DNA of 64,000 nt, from contig OZ038325.1 of the NCBI GenBank assembly GCA_964035795.1, positions 439,901-503,900 on the forward strand, in the 5' to 3' direction. The position numbers and the translations under genes were made by a program. The DNA is from Pterobdella sp. o SKG-2022. Lineage: Eukaryota; Annelida; Clitellata; Hirudinida; Piscicolidae. Below, in pieces: positions 1 to 12,600 of the stretch. The stretch's first letter is position 1, and each line of letters starts with the position of its first letter. Under the pieces are notes generated by a model. The model was given only the letters and a program-made list of their open reading frames with translations, was not told the DNA's origin and ran no database searches.

Positions 1-185
1 AAAAAAACGTTTGTCGATAAACCAAAAAAATATATGCGTCTTCAAGTTTTGTGGAAAATATATTTAGACAAAGAGTAAGAACTCTCATAATATTAATTTA
101 TCTCAAGTATTCTAATAAAAAAAGAAGCTTACATGTTTAAAAGTTAACTATTAATATAAACTACGATGCAGGATTAGCTACACAG
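1..185. other. AT-rich intron sequence upstream of the first visible SIN3 exon
   Basis: No coding signal is visible. The stretch ends in a 3' splice site (ACACAG at 180-185) that opens the first visible SIN3 exon, so it is most likely the 3' part of a SIN3 intron. The 5' half of the gene lies outside the window. Confidence 0.6.
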
Positions 186-3100
186 AGTTGTTAGAGAATC
201 TAGGAGGGTTATTGAAGGAGGAGACATCACTGCTCGAAGGCTTCAACAGACTCTTACCTCCAGACATCCAAATCTCTGCTAACCATCTAAAAAGAAAACA
301 TGAAGAGACAAGCAGCCATGATGGTGATGTCGTATGCTGTAGTTACAATGAAGAGATGTACAGAGTGGTGGGAAAGAAAGTTTGCAGGGAAGAGGATATA
401 CTGAAGCATGGAACATTTGAGGACCTTCAGTTTTTTGACAAAGTTCATTTTCATGTTTCCAAATCACTCACTTAACTTTTGTCTTAAATAAATTATTTTC
501 ATATTCATCCTTTTGCATTCATCACCAGATACTACCCACCAATCTCATTTCTCATCCACTTCTTAGGTAACAAACCTCTTAGGAAACTCACAAAGCATTA
601 CCAATTTCTACCAACTGATCAATCTCTTCAACCAACACCACATCACACCTCTACAACTTCTCCACTATGCCCGTCCCTTCATGTTCGTCTTGTGTGCTTG
701 TGTGTTTCAATGCCCCTTTGATAACAGAATTAATGGCTCAAAGATTGGTGTTTTTTAAACTTAAAAATGTTACATTGGTAATGAAAGCTTTGTGCTGCAT
801 ACACACCTCATAACCACCTCAACACAGTAGTTCACCCCTCCTCTTCTCTCAACTGAGGAGGATGTTGAGGAAGCAGTTGAGAGTGCACCAGGGTTTGAAG
901 TCGCACAGACAGCATCCTCTCGACAGCCATGTTGACCATAAGAAGTATGAAATAGGTCAGTGTAAGCTAGTTCTTCTCATGACTCATTCATATTTATATC
1001 ATTTTATTATTTCTACTATTATAATTAATTTATTGTTTTGGTTCTTCCACATCCATACAAAAACCCACACAGACTTTTCCTCGAGTTGCAAACTGGGTTC
1101 AAGTTACAGGTACCTGGGTGAGCAGGAGGAGAGGTGCAGTGGCAGGGATGCCTTGTGCAATGAGGTGCTGAATGATGATTGGGTGTGCTTCCCTCTATGG
1201 TCCAATGACTGCATCTCCACCTCGGAAAGTCTTGGGGTGTGCAAGTTGAGCTCCATCGAGGAGTTTATGCATAAGTGTGAGGATGGCAGGTTTGAGGTGA
1301 GTGGGTGGTGGAGGGAAGGGGTTGGAGTGGGGTATTGAATGATAAAGGTGGGATGACTGGGTGATAATAATCGCATTTGTTTGTTGCATTCATGCTCCAC
1401 TGTAAACATTATTTCTTGAGACCATCTCAAATCAACCACTTTGACTCCACCTTTACTACCACTAACTCCGCCCACCACAGCTAGACATCGTGATTGACAG
1501 CGTTTCCAGCACCTATGACGTCTTACAAGCTGTCAACGAAAAAATGAAAAATATGTCACATGACCAGATCTCTGAATTTCGATTGGATGACTGCCTCGGA
1601 GGGTCATCTGCAGTGTTGCAACGAAGATCCATTGAAAGGTAGTGCTTGATTATTTTTTAACGAAAAACATCAATTAAGAGGAATTTATCTATACATTTAT
1701 TGAGAATCAAAAGCTTTAGTTTTTGATGTGTTTAGCCTTATCATAAAACGTTAGTTATCTTAGAAGAGATAACATGGGGGTTTTGTTATTTTGATTACTT
1801 TTAAATTAAGCTCTTTGATTTCAACAAGATCAGGTTATACCACCACACTCCACCCTCAGGATCTATGGGGATCGATGCCATGACTTCATCGAGGGCCTCA
1901 AGACCAAACCCTTCATTGGTGTGCCTATTGCTCTGAGGAGGATGAAGCTCAAGTTGAATGAGTGGAAGGAAGAGAGGAAGAGGTTCAATGAGGTCAGTGG
2001 GTCATGAGGGTTTCATTCATTTTTTCGTTGATTTGTAGACAGATGGAGTTTCTTCTTTTTTTCTTTTTTCCCATCTTTCCTTCCTTCCACCACTAATGAC
2101 GTCAACAGGTGTGGAGGGAGCAGCTAGTGAGACAGCAACAGAGGTGGAACAACTGCGAACTATCCTCCCTCAAACAAACCAGTCAGAACTCCCTCAAGTC
2201 CAAGGTCTGTTGGCTCTGTCTGTGTTTGACCAATTCTGTTTGTATGTATGTCTGGCTACATGCGTTTTTATGTATGTGGGGATGTCTGTAGACTTCTATC
2301 TGTTTGTTAGTCTGTAGAATTCTTCAGAATTTATATTTGACTGCCACATTGATGAGTCATCATCACTCACACAGGTGGTGATAAACCAAATGGAGGCAAT
2401 GCAAGCTGAGGTTGGAGCTCCATTTTATATGGAGTTGTGTGGTTTGATGGGTTCTGATTCATGTGATTGCATGTGTTGTTATCACTCGTTATTTATGTTT
2501 CATCTTTTGTCTCTCTATGTATCTGTTTGTTTATCCATTCCACACCAGTCTGAACAGTTAGAGAAGGTATACGGGCCAATGAATATGATGAGAGGACAAC
2601 TCTTCAACTACAACCTCAACAACAAATCAAGGAACAAAAACATAAAAAACAAACAACTTCTTCTAGAACATGTGTCTGCGGTCCTGCTGAAGCATGCCAG
2701 TCTGAAGGACAAGAGTGTTCTCATTGTAGCCCTGTGCACCATTCCTCTGTTGCAGAGGCTAGTCGCTGATGGAGGGAATGGTGGTGTTGGTGTGGGTGAA
2801 AAAGACGATGATGGTGAGAAGAGAGAGAAAGATAGTGGTGGTGATGGTGAGAAAGGTGGTGGTAGTGGTGGCAATCGAGTCGATGATAGTTGTAAGGCTA
2901 CTACTGCTAAGGATGATGATAAGGATTTTAAGGATGGTGGTGATTTTGTTGATAATGATAGTGGAAAGGTCGTGGGTTGTGGTGCGGCCAAAGGTGGAAA
3001 AGATGCTGATGAAAACAATTATGGCGTGAAAAAGAAGATTAAAACGGAAATAGATGAAGAAAAAAAAAAGGAAACGGAAAAAGTTGCAAAAGAAGAGGCC

Positions 3101-5071
3101 TACAGCTTGGCGGTGAACAGACCACGGAGGAGTGGGAGCATTGCGGAAGAGGAACCCGTCAATAAGTATAAGAAGATGAGGTTAAAAGTGAATCCTAGTG
3201 AGGAAATAGTGATGTACCAGGGCTCGAGATTTTATTACATCTTGTTCCTTCACCATAAACTGTATGAAAGTTTGAGTGAAGTTGAAAAGATTGCTGACGA
3301 GCTTGAGAAAGGAGATGAAGATGATGAAGAAGAGGAGGATGAGAACGATAGCAATGATAATGATGATGATCAGAAAAAGAAAAAACCTCAAACAACAGTG
3401 AGGAAACGCAGGTTAAATAAGAGGTCTGCTGCGGTGAAAAAGGTGGTCAAGAAACAGGGTGCCAAAGAGGCCAAAAATAATGAGGGAAACACTCAAAAAT
3501 CAAAAACTCTGAATAACAAAAATCTCAAGAAAACCTTCGTCACTCCAGGTGAGTCACCACCTTCATCCATTTTTCATCATATTCATCAACCACGATACAC
3601 ACCTTCCATCCACCACACCACTTCCATCCACCACACACCTTCCATCCACCACACCACTTCCATCTACCACACCCTTCCTCACCACTATGCCAACCCAGGT
3701 GGCAAGACGGAACACAGCATCTTTTCACTGACCACCTCTTGGCTGATGGAGGGTGAGTGTAATGAAGAGCAGTTCAAGAAATCACTCACATGTGACGTCA
3801 CATTCTCCCAACATGACGTCAAGACCAGGATCTTGGTGCTCATCTCCACCATCAACAGGGCCGTGCAGTTCTTCATACGAGAGGTTGCATTGACGCCATT
3901 CCACATTATTTTTGTTATCATCATCATTACAATGAAACGTCACAGCTACAGATAGTGACGTCAGACGAAAGTTGCAAGACGTTGTTGCAATTGTTTGAGA
4001 AGACATACTTGTGCAACAACAACAATGGTGAAGTTGTCAACAATGAAGCATTCAAGATGGCGGATGAGAGCCACTATAGGCACCAGAGTATCAAAAAACT
4101 GGCAAACGACTATGTCTTCAAGATCACCTTCGTTGGTGCTTTTTTAATTTTTCTTTTTGTTCAATGTTTCCGCTGTTATTATTTGGCTTATATTTCATAT
4201 ATATCTTCATATTATTGTTATAATGTTCATTGTTGATGACTCATGCAGAAAGATGGCGTGGTGCGTAGTGAGATCGAAGACTACGATGAGGATGGCGATG
4301 ATGATTTACTCATTAGTCGCTATGGCAACTATGGTGATGTCACTAACGGAAAGAGTTCAACCGACGAGAAGACGAGGTGTGACAAGAGAATAAGGATAAG
4401 TAAAATAGTTAGTGACAAAGATGATGAGGGTAGTAATGTTGGTAGTGAGGACAGGAATAATAATAAAGCAAATAATAATGACGATATCGAAAAAGATAGT
4501 GATAAATGGGGCGACTATGTGAGCTCTGTGAGTAAGCATGAGGAGGAGGAAGAAGAAGATGATGATGATGACTCAGTGGTCGATAAAAGAAGTCGTGAAG
4601 AGAATGAAAGTGTGGTGAGCGATAAAAAAATATCACAAAATGGTGGAGTGGAGTGTGGAGAAGGGGTTGAAAAGGATGGGAGGGTGGTGGGAAGCAGGAA
4701 GGTGCTGGAGGAGGTGAAGAAACAACACTACCTCCACCACTTCATCCACGATAACTCACACAATTGCTACCCACCCTTTCTACCGAGGTTATATAATAGT
4801 ACCACCATTTCTCAGTTATAATCTTCACTTGACCGTAATTTCACCTCCAAACACTACCTATACTTCCCCAAAAAAGTATCACCAGATCTTCACATCCCCC
4901 ACACACCAACATCACAGGAACCTAAGGAGACGAAGGACCACAGGCGACGTGCTGATAAATGACCAGCAAGAATGTTATATTCCTCATGGATGCTACAAGA
5001 TCGAGTACATCGCCCATAAAGAGTTCGTCTGCTACAGGATCAAGAATAATAAGAACAAGTGGAAACAATAA
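186..5071 (+). CDS. SIN3: SIN3 transcriptional co-repressor scaffold (5' end outside window)
   Basis: SIN3 proteins are nuclear scaffolds that bring class I histone deacetylases to DNA-bound repressors. I join exons 186-442, 567-682, 858-955, 1073-1296, 1481-1638, 1860-1992, 2109-2204, 2375-2410, 2549-3548, 3699-3883, 3946-4131, 4249-4787 and 4918-5071 (stop TAA 5069-5071). All have GT-AG borders and phases agree, giving about 1090 residues. The first exons carry a paired-amphipathic-helix region (HGTFEDLQFFDK, then NFYQLINLFNQ). Exons at 1073-2204 carry the highly conserved HDAC-interaction domain (KLGSSYR, CSGRDALCNEVLNDDWVCFP, CEDGRFE, LDDCLGG, VWREQ). The 1000-bp exon holds a long Asp/Gly/Lys-rich insertion (about 2780-3110) absent from the vertebrate proteins I know. 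The Sin3 C-terminal domain follows (RFYYILFLHHKLYE, QIVTSDES) and ends with a CYKIEYIAHK segment matching the family C-terminus. The PAH1/PAH2 region is not in the window. Confidence 0.93.
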
Positions 5072-5072
5072 A
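5067..5072 (+). terminator. Candidate poly(A) signal of SIN3
   Basis: AATAAA overlaps the SIN3 stop codon, and further A/T-rich AATAA-like hexamers follow to about 5190. Which one is used cannot be told from sequence. Confidence 0.35.
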
Positions 5073-5688
5073 AATAATAAGAATCTAAGATGATGTTGAT
5101 GTACATATATTTGATGCACTCAGCTACTCTTCATGATCCATATTTATAATTGGATTTTTTTTTAACCGAATTTATTTTCTATTTTATTAAAGTCTATTTA
5201 TAACACCGAAGCACAACCACAAAAAACTGACTAGAGAAAAAGAACGATAAAAAACAATGTACAAAAAATAATGAAAATCATAATATATCAAAAATAATAA
5301 TTATTGTCATAATATTTTCATGAAAAATAATAGAAAAAGCAACAAATTCATAATGATAACAAAATGGCGAGTATCACTCAGGCAAAACAAAGACTAAGAT
5401 AAAGAAATACCGAGATCAAAGTGATGCTGAAGCAAGCTAAGATACTGAGATCAATCTGATAACAAACATATCAATCTGATGAGAAGTCTAATGAGATCTT
5501 TAAATACTAGTGGTACAAGCACAAATCTCTAATAACACACACACTAACATCATTTGATGGGTGGTTGTGAGGAACATTATATGATGTCATACAAACCCAC
5601 TGGCACCACATAACATGCATGAATACATTATGAGTCAAAAAAAAAATGCATGTGAGCGTGACACACATTTGTGAGTGGATATGTGGTT
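5072..5688. other. Convergent intergenic spacer, SIN3 to ZDHHC
   Basis: AT-rich sequence between two genes transcribed towards each other. It should hold both 3' UTRs. No open frame resembling a gene and no strong repeat is seen. Confidence 0.6.
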
Positions 5689-6680
5689 TCAGACAGCCTT
5701 GATGCTGCCATTGAGTCTGTTGTAGAAAAGAGGACAAAGCAGTCCCATCTGCCAACCGTGTCCAAAAACCTCTTTGAAGTTCAACATGGCTGGCCGAGAT
5801 GGCCCTTTCTGATTGGTCAAATGCTCATGTGATGTCACACCTCGAAGGATGAGTGAGAGATGGTACACAAAGGAGTAGCTGGAGCCGATGAAGGCTGCAA
5901 ATCCAGTGTACAACATGAAGACATACAAAAAGAAGAGCCATGATTGGTATGATAAGAGTGCCTCAAAGAAGGTGAAAGGAGGGAAGTAGTGGATGAGGGA
6001 AGAAATAGAGAAAGGATGTGGGTAGAAAAGGGAGAGGTACTGGAGGATTTGGGTGAGTGAGTAGAAGGACCCAATGGCAAGTGAGAGAAGAAGTCCCATG
6101 AAGTATCGCAGGTTCTGACTCCCGATGCATGTTCCTAACACAAAACAGTGGTGTTCACGCACATTCACACATCTGTATGTGCAGTATTTAATCAATAGTG
6201 ATTTCAAATTTTGAACGATAACAAAGATGGAGACCTGTTGCAGATGACACAGTGGTGGCTTCTGGGCTGCTTGATGATCTTGCAGGTGTTACAGAAATTG
6301 TATGCAAACATGTGCGTGTACTTGAGGTGGGTCTGTGTGTGGTATTGGAAACACAGGGTGTCATAGTGCTTGCAGTTAGAGGTTTTAAGCTGAATGTTGT
6401 TGTCATCATTCTGGTTATGAGGGCATGTCTGGTCAGCACAAATAAATTCAAGAGATGCAAAACTATGATTTACATATGATAAATAAAAATTCAAAAAGAA
6501 ATAAATAAGAAGGTAGAACGCAAAAGTTCTATGCAAAAGAGCATAAAATGAATAAGTATTGGGATACAGGTAAGGAAAGACTTCAAAATTACCGATGGAA
6601 AAACTGACAGAAACAAAAAGAATGCTGTAAAGACATCCCAAACGAGACATACAAAAGAGTTTGGGAGTCGTTAGTTTCAT
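5689..6680 (-). CDS. ZDHHC24-like palmitoyltransferase with an EHHC active-site box
   Basis: DHHC proteins are membrane enzymes that attach palmitate to cysteines. Exon 1 is about 6235-6680 (ATG at 6678-6680 is the first Met before the hydrophobic segments; an in-frame Met also exists at 6795-6797) and exon 2 is 5689-6172, joined through an AG|A codon. Two membrane segments precede a cysteine-rich domain (FCNTC, RSHHCVICNRC), followed by VREHHCFVLGTCIG, then two more membrane segments and a soluble tail with FGHGWQMGLLCPLF. The tail and the short length (about 310 residues) resemble ZDHHC24. The zinc-binding Cys/His residues are present, but the Asp of the DHHC tetrad is Glu. No DPG or NPG motif was noted. 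It may be a weak enzyme, an active variant or a non-catalytic paralogue. An extra small intron in the first half is possible. Confidence 0.8.
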
Positions 6681-7679
6681 GGTAGAAGCGAAAAAAGTCG
6701 GATGACGATGGAATGGTGATTTGTTACGCGCTGCTAAACCCCACGACCCGTTCTGTTTAAAATAAGTTATTAAAAATGTTATTTGAAAATAAGACATTGA
6801 GTAGAGAGATAGTTAAAAGTTGCTGACTTGCATTTGTTCAGTTCATGGCACACTTAAAGATTAAAAATATTTTAAATTTATTATAACAGCACAATGAGAT
6901 CAAGAAATAAGATAAAATTGAAAATTTTCACACAAATCGAAACATTGTGAGCGATAACATAAAACATTACATGATTAAAATTTATTTAGTCATTAACTGA
7001 AAAAACCATCGCTTTTATTACATTTCCAATGAAAATTTTCACGATTTATTTGATTTTCAATAACTTGATAAATCTTGAATTGGTTCAAAACTTGAAAGCG
7101 GGAATTTCAAATGGCGTAACTTGAATTGGCTTGGATATTATAGTTAATAAAGTAAAACTACTCAGATGAAGACTGAGAAAATAGTACTAACTTATTTTAA
7201 TACCCCACTTCTATACAAAGCTTGATTAAATTTTAAATCAATCTGTATATTTGACACAAAAATACTGTTGAAAAATAATTTATAATTATCAAATAATTTA
7301 TTTTTTTGTTATCAAATAGGTTTTATCAAGTATAAAAGTCGTTTCACTAATTAGCTCAACTTAAATAAAGAAATATTGAGTAGAAGATAGCAGGTTGAAG
7401 AAATTAAAATGGCGGTCATGAGCACACGCATAGTGTGAGCTTCTGACTTGTGCACTACTGTTGAAATAGAAAAATGATAAATATAACGATCAATCTCATC
7501 ATGACAACAAACAGTCTATAAGGCGATGAAGATAGGTTATGATAAGATCTCATTGGAGCTTTCATTTTGAATTTCCTTCATCCGTTATTGAAATGGTACA
7601 CATTCAATACATTGAAAAAATAAAAACACATATGATTACTATATTAAATCAGTTAAAACCACACACCAAAACACAAGGA
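6681..7679. other. AT-rich intergenic sequence
   Basis: About 1 kb of A/T-rich DNA upstream of the palmitoyltransferase start. No conserved coding signal or repeat array was found. A promoter for the minus-strand gene should lie near 6700-6900, but no clear box is seen. Confidence 0.5.
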
Positions 7680-8606
7680 CTAACAGAATCCTGAGACGTT
7701 GACGTAACAGAGATAAAGCTCAGTGTTAACGGGGGCTACAAGGCCAACGTACCGAAAGGGTTTCTGAAAAATTGTTTGTTCTATGTCACCAAAGACTTCA
7801 AATAATATTATCAGATAAAAGGAAGTGGTTTTAAAAGCATCATTAGGTTTGTTTGGTATAAATAGACTATCGTATCTATAGAAAGTTCGAGAAACCATCA
7901 CCCCAAAGTTGCTTTCACTCACTATGTATCTTTTTTACAACAAATTATGACCATTAAATAATATGAATTGCAACAATTGCTTCTTAATACTAGTTTTGGT
8001 ATAAGTAATGACCAAGGATGATAAAAACAAAACAGACTATGGTCGAGTTACAGTGCACCGTATAATTCCGTATGGCAGAACCATCGAAGGGCAGCTGCGA
8101 GCAGAGCATACGAGGGAAGAGGGTGGGTTTAGTCACCTGGTCCCAGACTTCTGAGGCAAGTACTATCAATTTGGGACTTCGGGTGTTCTTGACTGGCGAG
8201 TAGTTATTATTGGGGTATTTGAGAAATACATTTCAAGAATTTATATAACGCTAAATGGAGAAAAAATTGCATTTTGATAAAAATAGCCGCTATATAAACG
8301 GATAACTGTCATATGAACAGACTTTTTGAGGTAATTGAACTCTATATAAATGAACTCACAAAGCCTCATGGTGAGAAAGGTCTCGGTGATGAAGTAGGTT
8401 TCCAAAAGATCCACCATCAACCACACCTGTACAACAATAATAATTTCTTAATATAAAAAATAAATTTTAAAACATAGAAAGACCACCAACTTCCTGAAAG
8501 TCAGGAGCAAAATCAGCGCAGAGGTGGAGGCCAGGATTCAAGCAGTACTCAGCGTCGTGTACAGCATCACTGTTGTAAACGTCTTTGTAGCGGGCTACAT
8601 CCGTGT
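7680..8606 (-). CDS. Unassigned exon-like segments, minus strand
   Basis: I do not recognise this gene. Two segments join in phase: 8491-8606 (ending LHLCADFAPDFQE at a GT donor) and 8360-8426 (VWLMVDLLETYFITETFLTM). A third possible exon follows the CCAG at about 8190-8195 (KNTRSPKLIVLASEVWDQ) with a GTGACT donor. The same frame stays open to about 8040 and includes LFPRMLC and NYTVHC, which faintly recalls the FPR...YTVQC loop of innexins, but the spacing is imperfect. A separate 80-residue ORF lies at 7680-7922. Base composition is higher in GC than the flanks, which supports coding or formerly coding sequence. It could be a small gene, a pseudogene fragment or chance. Confidence 0.3.
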
Positions 8607-9657
8607 CTGTGGTTAGTGGAACAATTAGGTTGTTCAAGGGTCAGTGCTTGTTTATTGGTGGTAAATATGATTCTGATGTGAAGTTTCGTATTTTTTGATG
8701 CAAAGTAAAATGCTTATTTTGTACAATTGTTTTTAGACTATTCTTCTAAACTTTATTATATTTAAAATTTTTCTACATTCAAAAAAATGATTTTAACCTG
8801 CATTTGTTCACAGGTTTAAGTAATGGTGAAAAACGCGATACTAATGATACATATAAGTTAGTCATATACAGACGAGTAATGTTATATGCAATAGTGGTGA
8901 ATACATACGATAGTCAGATGGTACAGAGGGCGATTTCAAAGCTTCTTTAAAAAAAACAATTTTAAAGCATTTAAACAATAAAAGAAATAAAAAGTTAACC
9001 GATATTGAGGATAAAAACGAAGAAGGTTGTTAAAAGCATGTTTAATATATTTTGAAATGTTTTGATAAATTAAAAGTTAAAAAAAACATTTGAAATATAA
9101 TTTAAAAAAATAAATATTCAAAAATAGTAATTTTTGAGAGTTTTCAAAGTTTTTTTGAGAGATACATAAGAATCTTTTGGTTATCACAAATTTTGGATAT
9201 GAAATTATTTTAAATTATAAATCTGGCTCAAAATTGTTTTTGTAGTGTATTTTTAAAGCTCCCACTGTCATAATAATAATAATTGGCTTATGAATATTTA
9301 TGAACTTGCTCTCATCCAATAAGATTGCATTCACGTGACCGGAAAGTTTACCATGGCACGTCGCCATTTTAAATTAGGAACTGATAAGTTAAATTCATAT
9401 CAATAATTTTTTACGTTTTGCTTAGTTTCTGTAATTTTTAATCTTCTTTGGGTGCTTAGCTGTTAAATTTTTAGTTGAAACGGGCATAATCATTTGAACA
9501 GAAATGTAATTAACAAAGTAAAAATATATTATGAATTTTCTTGTTTTGTTGTAGATAAGTATTTTAAAAACATCTCTGAGAAACATAACTGGATAATATT
9601 GTTTGGGATACTTAATACTCGGTGTAGTTATTTTGAATTGAGTAAAGAAATGGTCGG
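8607..9657. other. AT-rich intergenic and 5' region of the CBP gene
   Basis: Mostly A/T-rich DNA without an ORF resembling a gene. The part near 9310-9370 is promoter-like and listed separately. Confidence 0.5.
9310..9375 (+). promoter_or_regulatory. Candidate CBP promoter elements
   Basis: Within 60 bp, about 300 bp upstream of the CBP start codon, lie CCAAT, CACGTGAC (E-box) and CGCCATTTTAAA (a YY1-like GCCAT core). Each is short and could occur by chance; the cluster in otherwise featureless AT-rich DNA is the only support. Confidence 0.35.
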
Positions 9658-12600
9658 ATGAAGATGATTAGGCCCGTTACTGCTGATGGACCCAGTCCCA
9701 AAAGATCCAAGCCTGATCCCAACTATGGTAACATTCTCTTTTTTGTACTCATTTCTTCCATGCCTTCATTTCTCGCAGTCATTTCTGCATTCTAAAGATT
9801 GTGTTCTTTTATGTTCTCTGCATATTTGAACTCGCTTTCTTGTTTGTATGAAAATCTAAAATATAACATTATAAAACTCAATAAGTTTCATTTAAATTTG
9901 AATTTATAAACCAACTTTATAATCACACAGACTTAAATCTAATCGAAAACATTAACTTTTCTCTTCCTGACGAGTTATCCAACCCCATCATTCACTCGCC
10001 AGTTCCTACAAGTTTAACAAACAACAACAGTTTTGCTGAAACAAGCTTCAACAGAAATATATTGAATGATGGAAGCCTCAAAAACAACTCAACAAATTTT
10101 GACAACAAATTTGTTGACAACTCCTTCAACAACAGCCAGTCAATGTTTTCGCCAACTTTTCAAAAATTATTGAATGTAAATAATTATGATGGCACAGTCA
10201 ACAAAGCCACCGATGTTTCTTTTTCAAAAGTTTCTCAACAATTCCAGCATTTCATACCCAACAGTCAAGAAACAACATTCAACTTTCAAGCCAACAACAA
10301 CTTATCCAACAATATTATCAACAATAATAGTATAATAAACAACAACAATATCATAAACAGTAATAATATCAACAACACTAATAACAGCATAAACAAAAAA
10401 AATAATATGGTCATCAATAGTAATATCAGTAATCCTAATTTTTTCAACAACAACCTCAACAATAATGCCATAGTAAACCCATCTATTGTCAACAATCCAA
10501 CTATGGTCAACAACAACCAAAATATGGTCAACAACAACCCAAGTATGGTTGACAACAATTCAAGTATGGTTGACAACAACCAAATTATGGTTGACAACAA
10601 TCTTAGTATGATCAACAACAATAATCTGAACATGATAAACAACAATGCCAATATGTCAAATAACAACAACATGATGATAATCAACAACATAAACAACAAC
10701 ACACCATCCTCCAACAACTTTGACAACATCCCTCAAAACTCCTTCAACTCTCAAAACATCTACAACAACAACAACTTGTCTCACATCAACCACTTCCCCA
10801 ACCAACCCCCTCGACCACCCCTCCCAATACCTACCACCAACCCAAGCATCCCGAGCACCAACAATCCAAATGAAACTATAAGAAAAATACAGAGGTACTT
10901 TGGCATGTTGGACCACGTGACGAAATGTCGCCAAAAGTGGTTGACTGGACAGTCTTCATTGTGCAACTATCCTCACTGTTCCAACTTCCTCTCCATTCTT
11001 GACCATTCCACCATGTGCACCCGGGGCAAAGAATGCAAGGGTTTGTTCCTTTTTTATCATCAATTTTTATGTCATTTAATTATTTTTTTTTCAACTGTCA
11101 GTTTTTCTATTCATTTTGTATCAACACTATAACCACCATCATCATCATCTATATTAGTTCTCAACACAAACAACTGACAAGCACACCCACCCCAACCAAC
11201 ACCACCCACAGTACCCAACTGTTGTTTCTTTCGCCAACTGGTGAACCACCGCAAGAAGTGCACAAATGCCAACTGTGCATTTTGTGGTCCTCTAAGGAAG
11301 AACAACTCTGTACAGTTGAATAGCTGTGGCTCCTCCAAGGATAATAATGTCAACATTACCATCAACAACAACAACAACAACCTCACAGTCAACAACAATA
11401 TCAACCTTCCAGTTGATCATGGTTTTAAATCCAACACATTTAATAATAATATCACAACATTCAACAACAATATAGGCACATTCAACAACAATGCATCTAT
11501 AAACAACAATATAACAATCAACAATATCAACAATCTCTTCAATAACAACATACCAGTCAACAAAAACAACACTAATAACAATACTATAGACAATGACCTT
11601 ACTACAAACAACAACAATATTAATCAGATCAACAACACCAACAATAATCAGTTGAACAACAACACAACAAGTAACGATATCAACAATTTTTTCAACAACA
11701 ACAATGTTGTGAAAAAGGAATGGCACAAGAACGTCACAAATGATAAACGAGTCCATCTCATAAAGCAGCTGTGAGTCACTCATTCAACTATCTTACCATG
11801 TACCATCCATCTATATATCATCCATCCATCTATATATCATCCATCCATCAATATATCATCCATCCATCTATTTACCCTCCATCCATCTATCACTCATTAC
11901 ATGATGAGCAGTATAAGGGTGATGGTGAAGTGCAAGAATCCAGTCCTGAAAAACTTCAAACACATGTTGAACATTGCTCGACGTATTGAGTCAGAAACCT
12001 TCCAGTGTGCTGACAGTATGGTGGGTGGTGGTGCATGCTTGACTGAGGGGGTGAATATATGCCAGTTTTAATTGGTGTTAACAGCATGGATAGTGGGATG
12101 TGTGGTATTGTTTTATAAATTCTAAAAAGATAACTCCACTGACGCCACTTGACAACCAATGTGCATATCTACTAAACCCTTTACAGCAAAAGTACTATGA
12201 CATTCTGGCACAGAAGATCTACAAAAACTACATGCATGCACCCTTCCTCCAGCCCAACCAAAACATCGAGCTGATCAACCAACTCAACAACACACCTCTA
12301 AACAAACCACACCATGCCTCCAATGAATTCATCCACCCATCATCACTTCCACCATCTTCCTCTTCAGTATCTTCATCTCTACTGCTTCCCAATCCCATTG
12401 AAGGGGCTCTATCTCCATCCAGCAACCAAAATATCTTCACTTCCGATTCCTTGTTTTCAGGTTTGTATGTGTATAAGTAGTTATCTATATGTATCAATAT
12501 TATCACAAACACACAAAAATACACAGGTGTGGTGCAATCTTCAAATAATATTCCCCCTGGTGCTTTCAACAATTTTAATAGCAACATCAACATGAGTAAT

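Noticed and set aside
2375..2570. Continuous 5' extension of the large SIN3 ORF across 2411-2548
   Set aside because: This stretch has a GT donor at 2411 and a CCAG acceptor at 2545-2548, and its translation has no SIN3 similarity. It is an intron that happens to lack stops.
7990..8230. Innexin gap-junction gene from LFPRMLC...NYTVHC
   Set aside because: The resemblance to the innexin FPR...YTVQC loop needs a gap and there are no flanking innexin membrane segments. It is kept only as an unassigned ORF.
10286..10729. Leu/Ile-rich minus-strand ORFs looking like a membrane protein
   Set aside because: They are the antisense of the poly-Asn coding tracts of CBP.
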